64,000 nt of DNA from Petrotoga sp. 9PWA.NaAc.5.4 (lineage in GTDB: Bacteria > Thermotogota > Thermotogae > Petrotogales > Petrotogaceae): assembly GCF_002895485.1 (NCBI RefSeq), contig NZ_AZRK01000042.1, positions 62,001-126,000 of the forward strand. Reading direction: 5' to 3'. Position 1 is the stretch's first letter, and the number at the start of each line of letters is the position of its first letter. This document shows positions 43,899 to 52,692 of the stretch, piece after piece. The notes below the pieces were generated by a model. It was not told the DNA's origin and made no database searches. It worked only from the letters and a program-made list of their open reading frames with translations. Both the position numbers and the translations under genes were made by a program.

Positions 43899-43940
43899 AT
43901 AAAATCACCCCATCAATTAAAAGCATCAAAGTATCAAATA

Positions 43941-44954
43941 CTAAACTGTAAATTTTAATTTCGAAGAATTATCATATAAATCAGGCAAATTATGAGTCTG
44001 TATCCAACCATTTTTAAACCCCAATTCTTGCATATAGCTAATTACTTCTTCATATTCAGACTTGTATAAATACCTTGAAAGCTTTTTATAATTTTTTGCT
44101 TTAAATACGGGTACATATTGGTCCATTAAACTAATATAAATTTCTTCTGAAATTTCATACTTTAAAAATTTTAAGGCTTCTTTTGTTTGATTTAAAAAGT
44201 TTGGAAGAACTAATAACCTTATAATTATTCCCTTTTTTAGTTCATTAGTTTTTTCGTCTAAAACAAAACTTTTCCCTAACTGCCTATACATTTCTTTTAT
44301 AGCTAACTGTGTTTTAGTCCAATAATCTTTAACTCCAGAATACCGCTTACCTACTATATCACTTGTATATCTTATATCCGCCAAATAAATATCAACTACT
44401 CCTTCCAACAATTTTAAAGTTTCTATAGTTTCATAAGAAGAAGTATTCCATACTATAGGTAAACTAAATCCTTTCTCTATCGCATAAATTAGTGCTTCAA
44501 ATATATAAGGTAAATAAGGTGTCGCTGTAACTAAATCAAGATTTGTAGCTTTCTTTTCAAACTGTAACTTCAGAAATATTTCCCCTAATTCCAAAGTAGA
44601 TATTTCTTTTCCTCTACCCAACTGACTGAATTGAAAATTTTGACAGTATACACATCTCATCGTACAGTTACTAAAGAAAACTCCTCCAGCTCCATACTTC
44701 CCGTTTAAAACAGGTTCTTCTCCGGGATATAATACAAACTCAGAGACTTTTACTTTATTGCCAACCCTACAACTTCCAAAATGTAAATTTCTATTGATTT
44801 TACAATCTCGTGGACAAATATCACAGTTGTTTAATTTTTTCATGAGTAAATCTCTTCTTCTCTGAAGTTCACCAGATTCGTATAGAGTTAAATAAGATGG
44901 CAAAAAATCAAAACTAATAAAGGGTCTCCTCCTTTTCAATTTCAATATACTCAC
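43941..44954 (-). CDS. Radical SAM protein of the PflX/COG1313 type (PFL-activase-like)
   Basis: 337 residues from GTG 44954. Features: CDICPRDCKINRNLHFGSCR (extra N-terminal Cys cluster), YPGEEPVLNGKYGAGGVFFS and the radical SAM motif C-TMR-C-VY-C in NCTMRCVYCQNFQFSQLGRG. Annotated in relatives as a putative pyruvate formate-lyase activating enzyme; real substrate unknown. The start is doubtful. GTG 44954 lies inside the repeat, and a perfect AGGAGG sits inside the reading frame (44933-44928). Nine bases after it comes ATT (44918) just before SFDFLPSYLTLYESGEL, where related proteins usually begin. TTG 44903 is another option. Confidence 0.85.
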   Translation of the reverse strand: MSILKLKRRRPFISFDFLPSYLTLYESGELQRRRDLLMKKLNNCDICPRDCKINRNLHFGSCRVGNKVKVSEFVLYPGEEPVLNGKYGAGGVFFSNCTMRCVYCQNFQFSQLGRGKEISTLELGEIFLKLQFEKKATNLDLVTATPYLPYIFEALIYAIEKGFSLPIVWNTSSYETIETLKLLEGVVDIYLADIRYTSDIVGKRYSGVKDYWTKTQLAIKEMYRQLGKSFVLDEKTNELKKGIIIRLLVLPNFLNQTKEALKFLKYEISEEIYISLMDQYVPVFKAKNYKKLSRYLYKSEYEEVISYMQELGFKNGWIQTHNLPDLYDNSSKLKFTV

Positions 44955-45161
44955 TTTATAAATTATAAAACTTATATTTTATAAATGTTTCAACGTTTAA
45001 TTTTTCCAAAAGTGCCTTATTAACTCTAATTCTCATAGAATATGAATTTCTTTAACTTTTTCGCTACGTGTAGCTAAGGAGAGAGGGGAGGGCTCCGCCC
45101 TGAACCCATTATAAATTCAAAAGCTTATTTTTAAAAAATTCTCATTTCTAAAGTCTCTATT
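44944..45161 (-). repeat. Interspersed TIR repeat, complete copy (upstream of the PflX-like gene)
   Basis: Minus strand TAGAGACTTTAGAAATG ... AATTTATAAAGTGAGTA. GGGCGGAGCCC hairpin, AGCTACACGTAGCG stem and a decayed GGCACTTTTGGAAAA where others have GGAGGTATTTTGTAAAA. Fills most of the 332-bp gap; the remaining 45162-45285 contains only a short AT palindrome. Confidence 0.82.
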
Positions 45162-45285
45162 CTCTAAATTTGAATATACTTACGAACTGGCCCCAAATAA
45201 ATTAAAGCATCAGTTTATTCGAAGATTTTCTAATTTCACAGACTGTTATACAATCTTTTCGTGGTTTCATAATTGAATATAATAT

Positions 45286-46164
45286 TCAATTTTCAAATGC
45301 ACAGCATTCATAGGAATAATTAATTTTAAAGTTACTATTTTTAGCTTGTTGAACAACCTTATTAACAGGTTGAACGATCTTATCAACAATCCCTAACAAA
45401 TTACTTTGAAGTTCTAATCTGTATTTCCCTTTTGGTACCATGCATCCAAGTGTTATATTTTTATTTCCTATTATATTTTTAGTTTCTAAGATAACGTTAA
45501 TAACTTCTTGAATATTTACTGGATCAGCCCTATAAAAATCTGTTCCTACTGTTGGGATAAAAACAAGAAAAATAATTTCATCTATATAGTTTTCAAGTTT
45601 TAAATCTTTTATCCGTTGAATGGTTTTAATTTCATGAGAAATTTTACCTTTATTTAACCCAATAGTTATATGTGGCTTAACTTTAAATCCATTTTCTAAA
45701 AGTATCTTAAAAGATAGCCACATCTTTTCAAAATTATCTATACCATAAACTTCTTTCATTGTTTCTTTATCTCCAACTAAATCATAAGAAATTACGTCCC
45801 CTATTAATCTTAGATAAGAAATATCGCTTTCCTCAATATTATATCCAGTATGTAGATTAAACTTCAAATTATATTTTTGTTTCAATAAATACAGTTCATC
45901 TAAAAAAAACTTATAAGGAATCTTACCGTTAGGCATCAAACCTCCACTTAAAAGAAAAGATGTTTTGCCTTCCTTTGCTAACTTTTCAATGTCTATAAAT
46001 TTAGCCATGCCTTTTAAATAATGTTTATTACAATGCTTGCAAGATAACGCGCAATAAGAGTTGGTTAATGATATAGATGAAGTATTTTTCAACACAACAA
46101 ATTCTATTTGTTTAATTGGTTCAAAACCACCAAATTTTTTATTTTCTTTCTTATTTATTTCCAT
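45286..46164 (-). CDS. Radical SAM protein, BioB-homologue-like (COG1856 type)
   Basis: About 292 residues from ATG 46164; a longer frame to 46215 exists but runs deep into rnc. 4Fe-4S motif C-ALS-C-KH-C in SISLTNSYCALSCKHCNKHYLKGM near residue 45, then SFLLSGGLMPNGKIP, and GCMVPKGKYRLELQ near the C-terminus; a final ECCAFEN supplies further cysteines. I recall the SYCALxCKHCxxHYLxGM signature from uncharacterised biotin-synthase homologues. Function unknown. Starts 14 bases inside the end of rnc, so it is translationally coupled to it. Confidence 0.78.
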   Translation of the reverse strand: MEINKKENKKFGGFEPIKQIEFVVLKNTSSISLTNSYCALSCKHCNKHYLKGMAKFIDIEKLAKEGKTSFLLSGGLMPNGKIPYKFFLDELYLLKQKYNLKFNLHTGYNIEESDISYLRLIGDVISYDLVGDKETMKEVYGIDNFEKMWLSFKILLENGFKVKPHITIGLNKGKISHEIKTIQRIKDLKLENYIDEIIFLVFIPTVGTDFYRADPVNIQEVINVILETKNIIGNKNITLGCMVPKGKYRLELQSNLLGIVDKIVQPVNKVVQQAKNSNFKINYSYECCAFEN

Positions 46165-46912
46165 TTTCAGCCAGATCTTCCTGTAATAGTTTTTCGCATG
46201 CCATCTTTGCAGCAAATTGTTCGGCCAACTTCTTTGAAAATCCTTCCCCTATTCCAAGAATTTGGTCATCCAACTTAACTGCAACTTTGTATTTTCTAAG
46301 GTGAGAAGGACCACTAACATTTAATAAGACATATTCCGGTAATTTCTTAGTTTTTTCCTGAGTAATCTCCTGCAATTTAGTCTTATAATCTAAAAACAAA
46401 TTTCCTTCTACTGCTTCTTCTATATATTCTTTCAAATGTTTCAAGGTAAATGTTTTAACCTTTTCATAATTGCAACTTAGATATATACACGCAAGCAACG
46501 CTTCAAATGCATCTGACAATATAGAATTTTTTTCTCTTCCACCTTGTTTATCTTCGCCTTTTCCTAAAAAAAGAAAATTGTTCAGTCCTATATTTAAAGC
46601 AAGTTTTGATAAGATAGTTTCACTTCCAACAATCGATCGAACCTTAGACATGTCTCCTTCAGAAAGGCCGTAGTTATTATAAAGAAACTCGGAGATAATT
46701 AATTCTAAAACTGAATCTCCGAGAAATTCAAGTCTTTCGTTTGATTCCAATTCTCTTATTTCATTACTAACTTCAAATACATAAGATTTATGACATAAAG
46801 CAACAAACAAAAGATTGTTTTTTACGCATTCAGGTAAATTTAAAACCCTTTTTGCTCTAAGAACATTTTCTTCTTCTTCACTAGTCATTTTAGAATATTT
46901 TACTTTACTCAT
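46151..46912 (-). CDS. rnc: Ribonuclease III
   Basis: 253 residues. Double-strand-specific endonuclease for rRNA and mRNA processing. The signature NERLEFLGDSVLELIISEFLY (about 59-79) holds the catalytic Glu and Asp; DAFEALLACIYLS supplies the second metal-binding pair. The dsRNA-binding domain (about 175-247) opens DYKTKLQEITQEK and ends GFSKKLAEQFAAKMACEKLL. ATG overlaps the transketolase stop (ATGA). Confidence 0.96.
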   Translation of the reverse strand: MSKVKYSKMTSEEEENVLRAKRVLNLPECVKNNLLFVALCHKSYVFEVSNEIRELESNERLEFLGDSVLELIISEFLYNNYGLSEGDMSKVRSIVGSETILSKLALNIGLNNFLFLGKGEDKQGGREKNSILSDAFEALLACIYLSCNYEKVKTFTLKHLKEYIEEAVEGNLFLDYKTKLQEITQEKTKKLPEYVLLNVSGPSHLRKYKVAVKLDDQILGIGEGFSKKLAEQFAAKMACEKLLQEDLAENGNK

Positions 46913-48804
46913 TTTTCTTCTATTAATCCTTTAATCTTTTTTACTAAAGATTCACTGTCAAAGCCATAGAGTTTGAGTAAATCTTTAATAGTCCCTGAAG
47001 GAGCATAATCTTTTAATCCCATTGGTTCGAAATATTTTGGATATATATGATTTTTAATCATTTCTTTTGAAAGCTCATTGGCTAATCCACTTTCTACGTT
47101 ATGATCTTCAAGTGTCAAAACAATTTTATTTTCAACATAATCCTTAACCCTGGTTATATCAAAGGATAAAGGTGTTGCCATTCCTATAACACTAATTTTT
47201 ATTCCTTCTTCTTTTAGTCTATCTGCTGCTTCTACTGCCAAATGAGCAAAGCTCCCATATGTGAAGATTGTTAATTTATCGCCTTTTCTAAATATATCAA
47301 ATTCTCCATAATCGAATTCATAATTTTCATCATAAAATATTTCCCCTTCTTCGTTGAGAATTATGGGTAAATTAGATCTTCCAACTGCTATTATGATATT
47401 TCCAGGAGTTTTTGCGGCATACCTTACTGCTTTGTCAGTTTGATTTGCATCACAGGGAACTATAAGCTTTGTGTGATAAAAATTTCTAACTATTCCTATG
47501 TAATTAACTTCATGATGTGTTTTTCCATCTTCACCAACATCTATTCCACAATGAGTTACGACGGTTTTTAAGTTTGTGTGGTTGACATCGTTCAATCTTT
47601 GTTGATTAAACACTTCATCTAATCCGAACACTCCAAAATCCGAGAAAAATGTTAATACACCACTTACCGACATAGCTCCACCTATTGTTGCAGCATTATG
47701 TTCTTCTATTCCTATTTGTATATAACCTTCTGAGTTGACCTTTTCAAACTTTTCTAATTTTACGGAGGGCTTTAAATCACAATCTATAGCAGCTACTGGA
47801 AATCTGTTCTTATTTAAAGTTGCTATATCTGCTATTGCGTTGCCGAAGGCATTCCTATTAGCAACCTTTTCTCCCTTTTTGTATACACGAGAAGCCCCTA
47901 TTTCTACATCTAATTCTATATTTGGATATATAATTTTCTCTCTTTGCAAAGACATTTGTTTTCTCTTTTCTATATATTTTTCCACATCATTCTCTAAACC
48001 TAATTCTTTCAAAGCTTTGTCCAATTCTTCCAAACTTAAAGCTTTTCCATGATATGTGGGTGTATTTTCCATAAAAGATACACCTTTACCTATTATTGTT
48101 TTTGATATTATAGCTGTAGGCCCTATCTTTTGATTTTCGGCAACTTCCAAAGCAGTATTTATTTGTTCCAAATCATGACCATCTATCTCTATTACATTCC
48201 ATCCCGCAGCTTGGTACTCTCCAATTATGTTTACATACAATATATCTCTTGCTCTCCCTGATATCTGAATATCGTTATAATCAATTAATACAATTAAATT
48301 GTTAAGATTCTCTTTTCTTGCAGTTCTTCTTGCCTCTGCTATTTGCCCTTTAGCACTTTCTCCGTCACTTGAAAACACATAAACTTTGTAATCTTTTTTA
48401 GTTAACTTTGCAGCAATTGCCATACCTACTCCGGCCGAAAGTCCTTGACCAAGATTTCCTGTCGACCATTCAACACCTGGAATCCCTCTTGTAACATGAC
48501 CTTCAAATATACTTCCCACATGTCTAAAACCTACTATAACATCCTCAATATTCAAAAAGCCAGTTCTAGCTAAAGCTACATAAAAACCGGGTGAAGTATG
48601 CCCATGACTCACTACTATCCTATCTCTATCAGGATTAAAAGGATCTTGTGGAAAAACATTTGCCCTATTTAATACAGACAAATACATATCTATAGACGAC
48701 ATTGAACCACCAGGATGCCCAGAATCAGCAACGGTTGTCATCTTTAATATGTCCCCTCTAGCTAACGTTGTTATTTCTTTTAATTCGTTTATGCTCCTTT
48801 TCAA
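46909..48804 (-). CDS. tkt: Transketolase
   Basis: 631 residues as one chain. Thiamine-diphosphate enzyme of the pentose phosphate pathway. ADSGHPGGSMSSIDMYL near residue 25, VSHGHTSPGFYVALAR, the ThDP motif SSDGESAKGQIAEARRTA...NLIVLIDYNDIQ near 150-180, GIEEHNAATIGGAMS with the catalytic Glu near 370, and HEVNYIGIVRNF. DXP synthase is excluded by the absence of its motifs. GGAGGT before the start. Makes ribose-5-P and erythrose-4-P, the former feeding purine synthesis. Confidence 0.93.
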   Translation of the reverse strand: MKRSINELKEITTLARGDILKMTTVADSGHPGGSMSSIDMYLSVLNRANVFPQDPFNPDRDRIVVSHGHTSPGFYVALARTGFLNIEDVIVGFRHVGSIFEGHVTRGIPGVEWSTGNLGQGLSAGVGMAIAAKLTKKDYKVYVFSSDGESAKGQIAEARRTARKENLNNLIVLIDYNDIQISGRARDILYVNIIGEYQAAGWNVIEIDGHDLEQINTALEVAENQKIGPTAIISKTIIGKGVSFMENTPTYHGKALSLEELDKALKELGLENDVEKYIEKRKQMSLQREKIIYPNIELDVEIGASRVYKKGEKVANRNAFGNAIADIATLNKNRFPVAAIDCDLKPSVKLEKFEKVNSEGYIQIGIEEHNAATIGGAMSVSGVLTFFSDFGVFGLDEVFNQQRLNDVNHTNLKTVVTHCGIDVGEDGKTHHEVNYIGIVRNFYHTKLIVPCDANQTDKAVRYAAKTPGNIIIAVGRSNLPIILNEEGEIFYDENYEFDYGEFDIFRKGDKLTIFTYGSFAHLAVEAADRLKEEGIKISVIGMATPLSFDITRVKDYVENKIVLTLEDHNVESGLANELSKEMIKNHIYPKYFEPMGLKDYAPSGTIKDLLKLYGFDSESLVKKIKGLIEEK

Positions 48805-48837
48805 AAAAAATTCACCTCCAAATATTTGTAACTACTT

Positions 48838-49047
48838 TTAAAACAATCTTTTTATTAGAATTGAAATTAATGAAATCAAACCGCTTATTAATAACATTGT
48901 AGTTATTGGAAAATATATTATGAAATTATCTCTTTTTATTATTATATCGCCAGGCAATCTTCCTAATTTCACCCCAAAATATAACATAATCCCTATGGAA
49001 ACAAACAAAATACCAACTATTAAAAAAAACTTGCTTAATTCTTGCAT
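48838..49047 (-). CDS. DUF2905 small membrane protein
   Basis: 69 residues. Two membrane helices (about 7-27 and 45-66) flanking the conserved loop GVKLGRLPGDIIIKRDN, hallmark of DUF2905. Function unknown; occurs widely as a single small gene. Sits between ricT and tkt, two bases from ricT. Confidence 0.85.
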   Translation of the reverse strand: MQELSKFFLIVGILFVSIGIMLYFGVKLGRLPGDIIIKRDNFIIYFPITTMLLISGLISLISILIKRLF

Positions 49048-49049
49048 CC

Positions 49050-49895
49050 TTACTCCTGACCATCTTTTCGCTTTGAATCGCTATTAAAATACGAAAAAGG
49101 AATTTTTACCAATATAGGCTGATTTTCTTCTATTACTTGTAATGTTACTTCTTTTAAAAATATGTTCACAGTAACAACTTTTGCTGGTTTCCCTTCATAT
49201 TCTATTGTGGTATTCTCGCTTGGAACATTTTTTAAAACTTCTTTATAAAAATCGTTTTCATATTTTAAACAACATAAAAGTTTTCCGCATCTTCCAGAAA
49301 TTTTTGCCGTATTTATCATCATTTGTTGAGTTTTTGCCAATTCCATTTTTATAGATGAAAAATCTCTCAAAAATCTACAACAACAAGCTTGCTGACCACA
49401 CAACCCTAAGGAACCGATAATTTTTACTTCGTCTCTAATACCAACTTGTTTTAATTCTATTCTAACTTTATATTTTTTTGCCAAAATTTTTACAAATTCT
49501 CTAAAGTCAACTCTTACATCAGAACCAAAATAAATTATTAATTTCGTTTTATCAAAAGTATATCTAACCTTTAAAATCCTCATTTTTAAACCAAGTTCTT
49601 TCACTAATATTTTAGCATATTCCGCAACTTTTTCAGCTTCTTGTTTAATTTCTCTAACAATTTCATTATCTTCTTCGCTTAATTTTCTAATAATTCCTTT
49701 TGGTTCGTAACCTATTTCTTCAAATTTCATCATTTTAGGTCCCATTACAACTCTTCCTACATCAAAACCATTTTCTGATTGAACTATAACATAATCGTTT
49801 AATTTAATTTTCTCACCATCTATGTAAGAATAATAATAAATTTCTCCCAATCTATCTAATTCTACACCATACACTTCGGCTTCAAGATCTATCAT
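49050..49895 (-). CDS. ricT: RicT/YaaT-family PSP1-domain protein
   Basis: 281 residues from ATG 49895, which follows GGGAGTG at five bases; an upstream frame to 49931 lacks a ribosome site. PSP1 C-terminal domain: RVDFREFVKILAKKYKVRIELKQVG, then GLCGQQACCCRFL and SGRCGKLLCCLKYE, the cysteine pattern that in B. subtilis RicA-RicF-RicT carries iron-sulphur clusters and assists RNase Y-dependent RNA maturation. The gene order yaaR-holB-ricT is shared with Bacillus. Confidence 0.9.
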   Translation of the reverse strand: MIDLEAEVYGVELDRLGEIYYYSYIDGEKIKLNDYVIVQSENGFDVGRVVMGPKMMKFEEIGYEPKGIIRKLSEEDNEIVREIKQEAEKVAEYAKILVKELGLKMRILKVRYTFDKTKLIIYFGSDVRVDFREFVKILAKKYKVRIELKQVGIRDEVKIIGSLGLCGQQACCCRFLRDFSSIKMELAKTQQMMINTAKISGRCGKLLCCLKYENDFYKEVLKNVPSENTTIEYEGKPAKVVTVNIFLKEVTLQVIEENQPILVKIPFSYFNSDSKRKDGQE

Positions 49896-49915
49896 TAAAT
49901 CACTCCCAATATTTA

Positions 49916-50947
49916 TCAGTTTATAAAACATCTCTTCAATCGTAAAAAATGCGAAAATATTTCTATTTCAAAGTTGAAATTAGAAACCTTACTATTGAGT
50001 ATACTATTTAAATATTCAAGATATTCTTTGACTATTTTTGTATCAACTTTGTATTCATTAAATCCAAAAAAATATACTAAAGACGAATTCCAAAAATATT
50101 TCCACTTTGTAGTAGATATAGAAACAAGAGAGTCTCTTATTAAAAACTGTGCTAAAGAACTTATCTTTTTTAAAAAAGTATAACTATCAATGTCATTTTT
50201 AATTTTTAATATGTTTTTATAGCAATTAAACAATTCTTCTGGAGATAGCTTCAACAATATTTCAAATAATTTAAAATAAGAAAGGTCAAATTTTAGTTTG
50301 TTAAGTGGGGTATTTAAAGGTAATTTAAAAATTTCTAATAATTGTTCAAAATTATCGTATGACAAATTTAAAATATCATTTATAGCCTTTTTTATTTCAG
50401 AAATATCTGTTGCTTGGTCTTTTAGATAGTATAACACATCAGTATCTATATGCTGAAAAATTTTTAAATAGATCGACAATTCACCATACTTATTTTCGAT
50501 TTCTTGCCAATAAGCTTTTGGTAAAGGTATCTCGAATTTTATAAATCTACTTTTGATCGTAGGTAACAAATAATCCCATCGAGAAGTAGCAGCAAAAATC
50601 AAAGAATATTGTGGAGGTTCTTCTAATACTTTCAGAGAAGCATTAGCCGCTTCCAGAGTCATAGCATCAATCTCTTCAATTAGTATAATTCTCTGATCAG
50701 AAAAATTAGGTTTATATAACATAAAATCTACAATTTCTCTTATTTTATCTATTTTAATATTTCCATTTTCTGGCATCACAAATAAAACATCATTAATATT
50801 TAAATTAGGTATTCTCAATAAAATTTCTCTAACAAACTCTTTATAAAGATAGTTATTTTCAGAAACAAAACATAAAGAAGAACCTTGCAACTTTCCAATA
50901 TTTTTTACAATTTTATCAATTATCTCATCAAATTCTTCTATTTTCAA
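49916..50947 (-). CDS. holB: DNA polymerase III delta'-like clamp-loader subunit
   Basis: 343 residues. AAA+ clamp-loader fold: NGNIKIDKIREIVDFMLYKPNFSDQRIILIEEIDAMTLEAANASLKVLEEPP with the sensor/SRC-like motif (TIKSRFIKFEIP). The N-terminal P-loop is replaced by LCFVSENNYLYKE, so it does not bind ATP at Walker A, as usual for delta'. The C-terminal half is divergent. Lies between yaaR and ricT. Confidence 0.85.
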   Translation of the reverse strand: MKIEEFDEIIDKIVKNIGKLQGSSLCFVSENNYLYKEFVREILLRIPNLNINDVLFVMPENGNIKIDKIREIVDFMLYKPNFSDQRIILIEEIDAMTLEAANASLKVLEEPPQYSLIFAATSRWDYLLPTIKSRFIKFEIPLPKAYWQEIENKYGELSIYLKIFQHIDTDVLYYLKDQATDISEIKKAINDILNLSYDNFEQLLEIFKLPLNTPLNKLKFDLSYFKLFEILLKLSPEELFNCYKNILKIKNDIDSYTFLKKISSLAQFLIRDSLVSISTTKWKYFWNSSLVYFFGFNEYKVDTKIVKEYLEYLNSILNSKVSNFNFEIEIFSHFLRLKRCFIN

Positions 50948-50994
50948 ATTTCCACCTTCTAAACTTCTAAAATTTTGAATATAAGATTATCTGA

Positions 50995-51468
50995 TTATTG
51001 ATAAAGATCTAAGAGCAAACCATTTATCTCTTCTATAGTTGAAGCATATATAATAGTTCTTTTTTCCTTTTTAAGTAAAACATCAGTTAGTTCTTTAACT
51101 TTTTCATCAACAATTTGAGCAACTACGTGTAATTTAGGAGAAGCATTCTTGTAATCAACTTCACTTTTAATCACATACCAATGTTTTTCAAGTCTTTTTA
51201 AAAATTCTTTTATAGCCTGTTTATAACTTCTTAAATTAGAAGAAGTTGGAGATTTTACAAACTTATTACCAGCGTTGATAACGTTATCGACTAAAATTTT
51301 AAGTTCTTTTTCAGATATTTCTATTTGTGTATCCAATAATACGTCAAAAAAACCTGAAGATTGATTGATTGAATTGTCAGAAACATCTCCAGACTTTAAA
51401 TTTTTAATCTTTCGTTTTTTAATTTCTTTTTCTGTCTTCTTTTTGTTGTTTATAGGATCGATTTCCAT
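50995..51468 (-). CDS. yaaR: YaaR family protein (DUF327)
   Basis: 157 residues. A charged N-terminus then a helical DUF327 domain: FFDVLLDTQIEISEKELKILVDNVINAGNKFVKSPTSSNLRSYKQAIKEFLKRLEKH near 40-105 and EINGLLLDLYQ at the end. Function unknown. In B. subtilis yaaR lies beside holB and yaaT (ricT) exactly as here. AGGAG before the ATG; a shortened interspersed repeat upstream marks the start of this block. Confidence 0.85.
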   Translation of the reverse strand: MEIDPINNKKKTEKEIKKRKIKNLKSGDVSDNSINQSSGFFDVLLDTQIEISEKELKILVDNVINAGNKFVKSPTSSNLRSYKQAIKEFLKRLEKHWYVIKSEVDYKNASPKLHVVAQIVDEKVKELTDVLLKKEKRTIIYASTIEEINGLLLDLYQ

Positions 51469-51493
51469 AATATTAACTCCTGCATAAATATCA

Positions 51494-51617
51494 TGATATT
51501 CACTTTAGAAATTCTAAAATTCATCTTTTATCAATGTTTTAGCGTTTAACTTTCTATAAAATACCTCCACAATTCTAATTTTGACCAATTCTTTATTTCT
51601 TTAACTTTTTCGCTGTT
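51494..51617 (-). repeat. Interspersed TIR repeat, 3' half (upstream of yaaR)
   Basis: Minus strand: AGCGAAAAAGTTAAAGAAAT, TGGTCAAAATTAGAATTGTGGAGGTATTTTATAG and AATTTCTAAAGTGAATA. It stops at the second stem and the GGGCGGAGCCC part is missing. Same orientation as yaaR. Confidence 0.72.
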
Positions 51618-51627
51618 TAAAGCCATT

Positions 51628-52674
51628 TTACAAACAAAGATTATCTATTAATTCAAGAAGTTTGTCTTTTATCTTGTCTTTCTTATAACTTCCATAAAAT
51701 TTCCCAGATAAAAAGATAGCACCTGAGGAATTTCTTGTACCTACAATTGCAATATCCGAATGCTTAGCCTCACCTGGACCATTGACCACACACCCCATGA
51801 CTGAAATTGTTATATTTCTATTTACTTTTTTATCTTTCACCCATTCTTTGACCTCGTAAGCTAATCTTTCAACATCTATTTCTGTCCTTGCACAAGTAGG
51901 GCAAGCAATCACTCTTATTCCGTTTTTAAATCCTAAAAGAATCAAAAGCTGTTTCGCTAAATAAACTTCCTTAAGTGGATCTCCGCTAATTGAGACTCTA
52001 ATTGTATCCCCGATTTTGTTTATTAGTAAAGTACCTATTCCGGCAGAAGACAAAATTGATGCATCTTCATAGACTCCGGCTTCAGTTATTCCTATATGCA
52101 AAGGATAAGGCACCTTTTCCGATATATACTTGTTTGCAAGAAAGTTCTCTCTCGCATCAACTGATTTAGCTGAAATAACTATATCATAAAACTCATTTTT
52201 TTCTAACAATTGAACTTCTCTTAATGCGCTTTCAGCCAATGCTTGCGATCTAGGTAAATTTGAAAACTCCTTTGCTATAGAACCAGAATTAGTACCTACT
52301 CTAATAGGAACTTTGTACTCTTTAGCTACTTTAACAATTTGTTTTATCTTTTCATTTGAACCAATATTTCCAGGATTAATCCTAACCTTGGATGCTCCAA
52401 CTTTTATAGCTTCTATAGCAATCTTATAATCAAAATGAATATCTGCAACTATTGGAAGTGAAGAATTTTTAACAATTTCCGAAAAAGGTAAAATATCATC
52501 CATATCCCTAACAGAAACTCGTACTATCTCTGCTCCTGCTTTTGCCAAATTATTTATTTGAGACAAATTAGCCGTTACATTTTTTGTATCTATATTTGTC
52601 ATACTTTGAATAACAATAGGGTTACTACCTCCTATTTTTACTCCTTTGACATTAACTTCATTTTTTGAAAACAT
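51628..52674 (-). CDS. ispG: 4-hydroxy-3-methylbut-2-en-1-yl diphosphate synthase (IspG)
   Basis: 348 residues from ATG 52674 (AGGGGTG five bases upstream; GTG 52683 lies too close to it). Sixth step of the DXP isoprenoid pathway. PIVIQSMTNIDTKNV, ADIHFDYKIAIEA and RINPGNIG form the TIM barrel; iron-sulphur cysteines lie in IACPTCARTEID and SVMGCVVNGPGEAKHSD. Immediately follows rseP (9-bp gap). Confidence 0.96.
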   Translation of the reverse strand: MFSKNEVNVKGVKIGGSNPIVIQSMTNIDTKNVTANLSQINNLAKAGAEIVRVSVRDMDDILPFSEIVKNSSLPIVADIHFDYKIAIEAIKVGASKVRINPGNIGSNEKIKQIVKVAKEYKVPIRVGTNSGSIAKEFSNLPRSQALAESALREVQLLEKNEFYDIVISAKSVDARENFLANKYISEKVPYPLHIGITEAGVYEDASILSSAGIGTLLINKIGDTIRVSISGDPLKEVYLAKQLLILLGFKNGIRVIACPTCARTEIDVERLAYEVKEWVKDKKVNRNITISVMGCVVNGPGEAKHSDIAIVGTRNSSGAIFLSGKFYGSYKKDKIKDKLLELIDNLCL

Positions 52675-52692
52675 AAAACACACCCCTAAAAA

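Noticed and set aside
46909-48804. 1-deoxyxylulose-5-phosphate synthase (to accompany dxr and ispG)
   Set aside because: Motifs and order (GHPGGSMSS, GIEEHNAA) fit transketolase; the histidine pattern and length of DXS are not matched.
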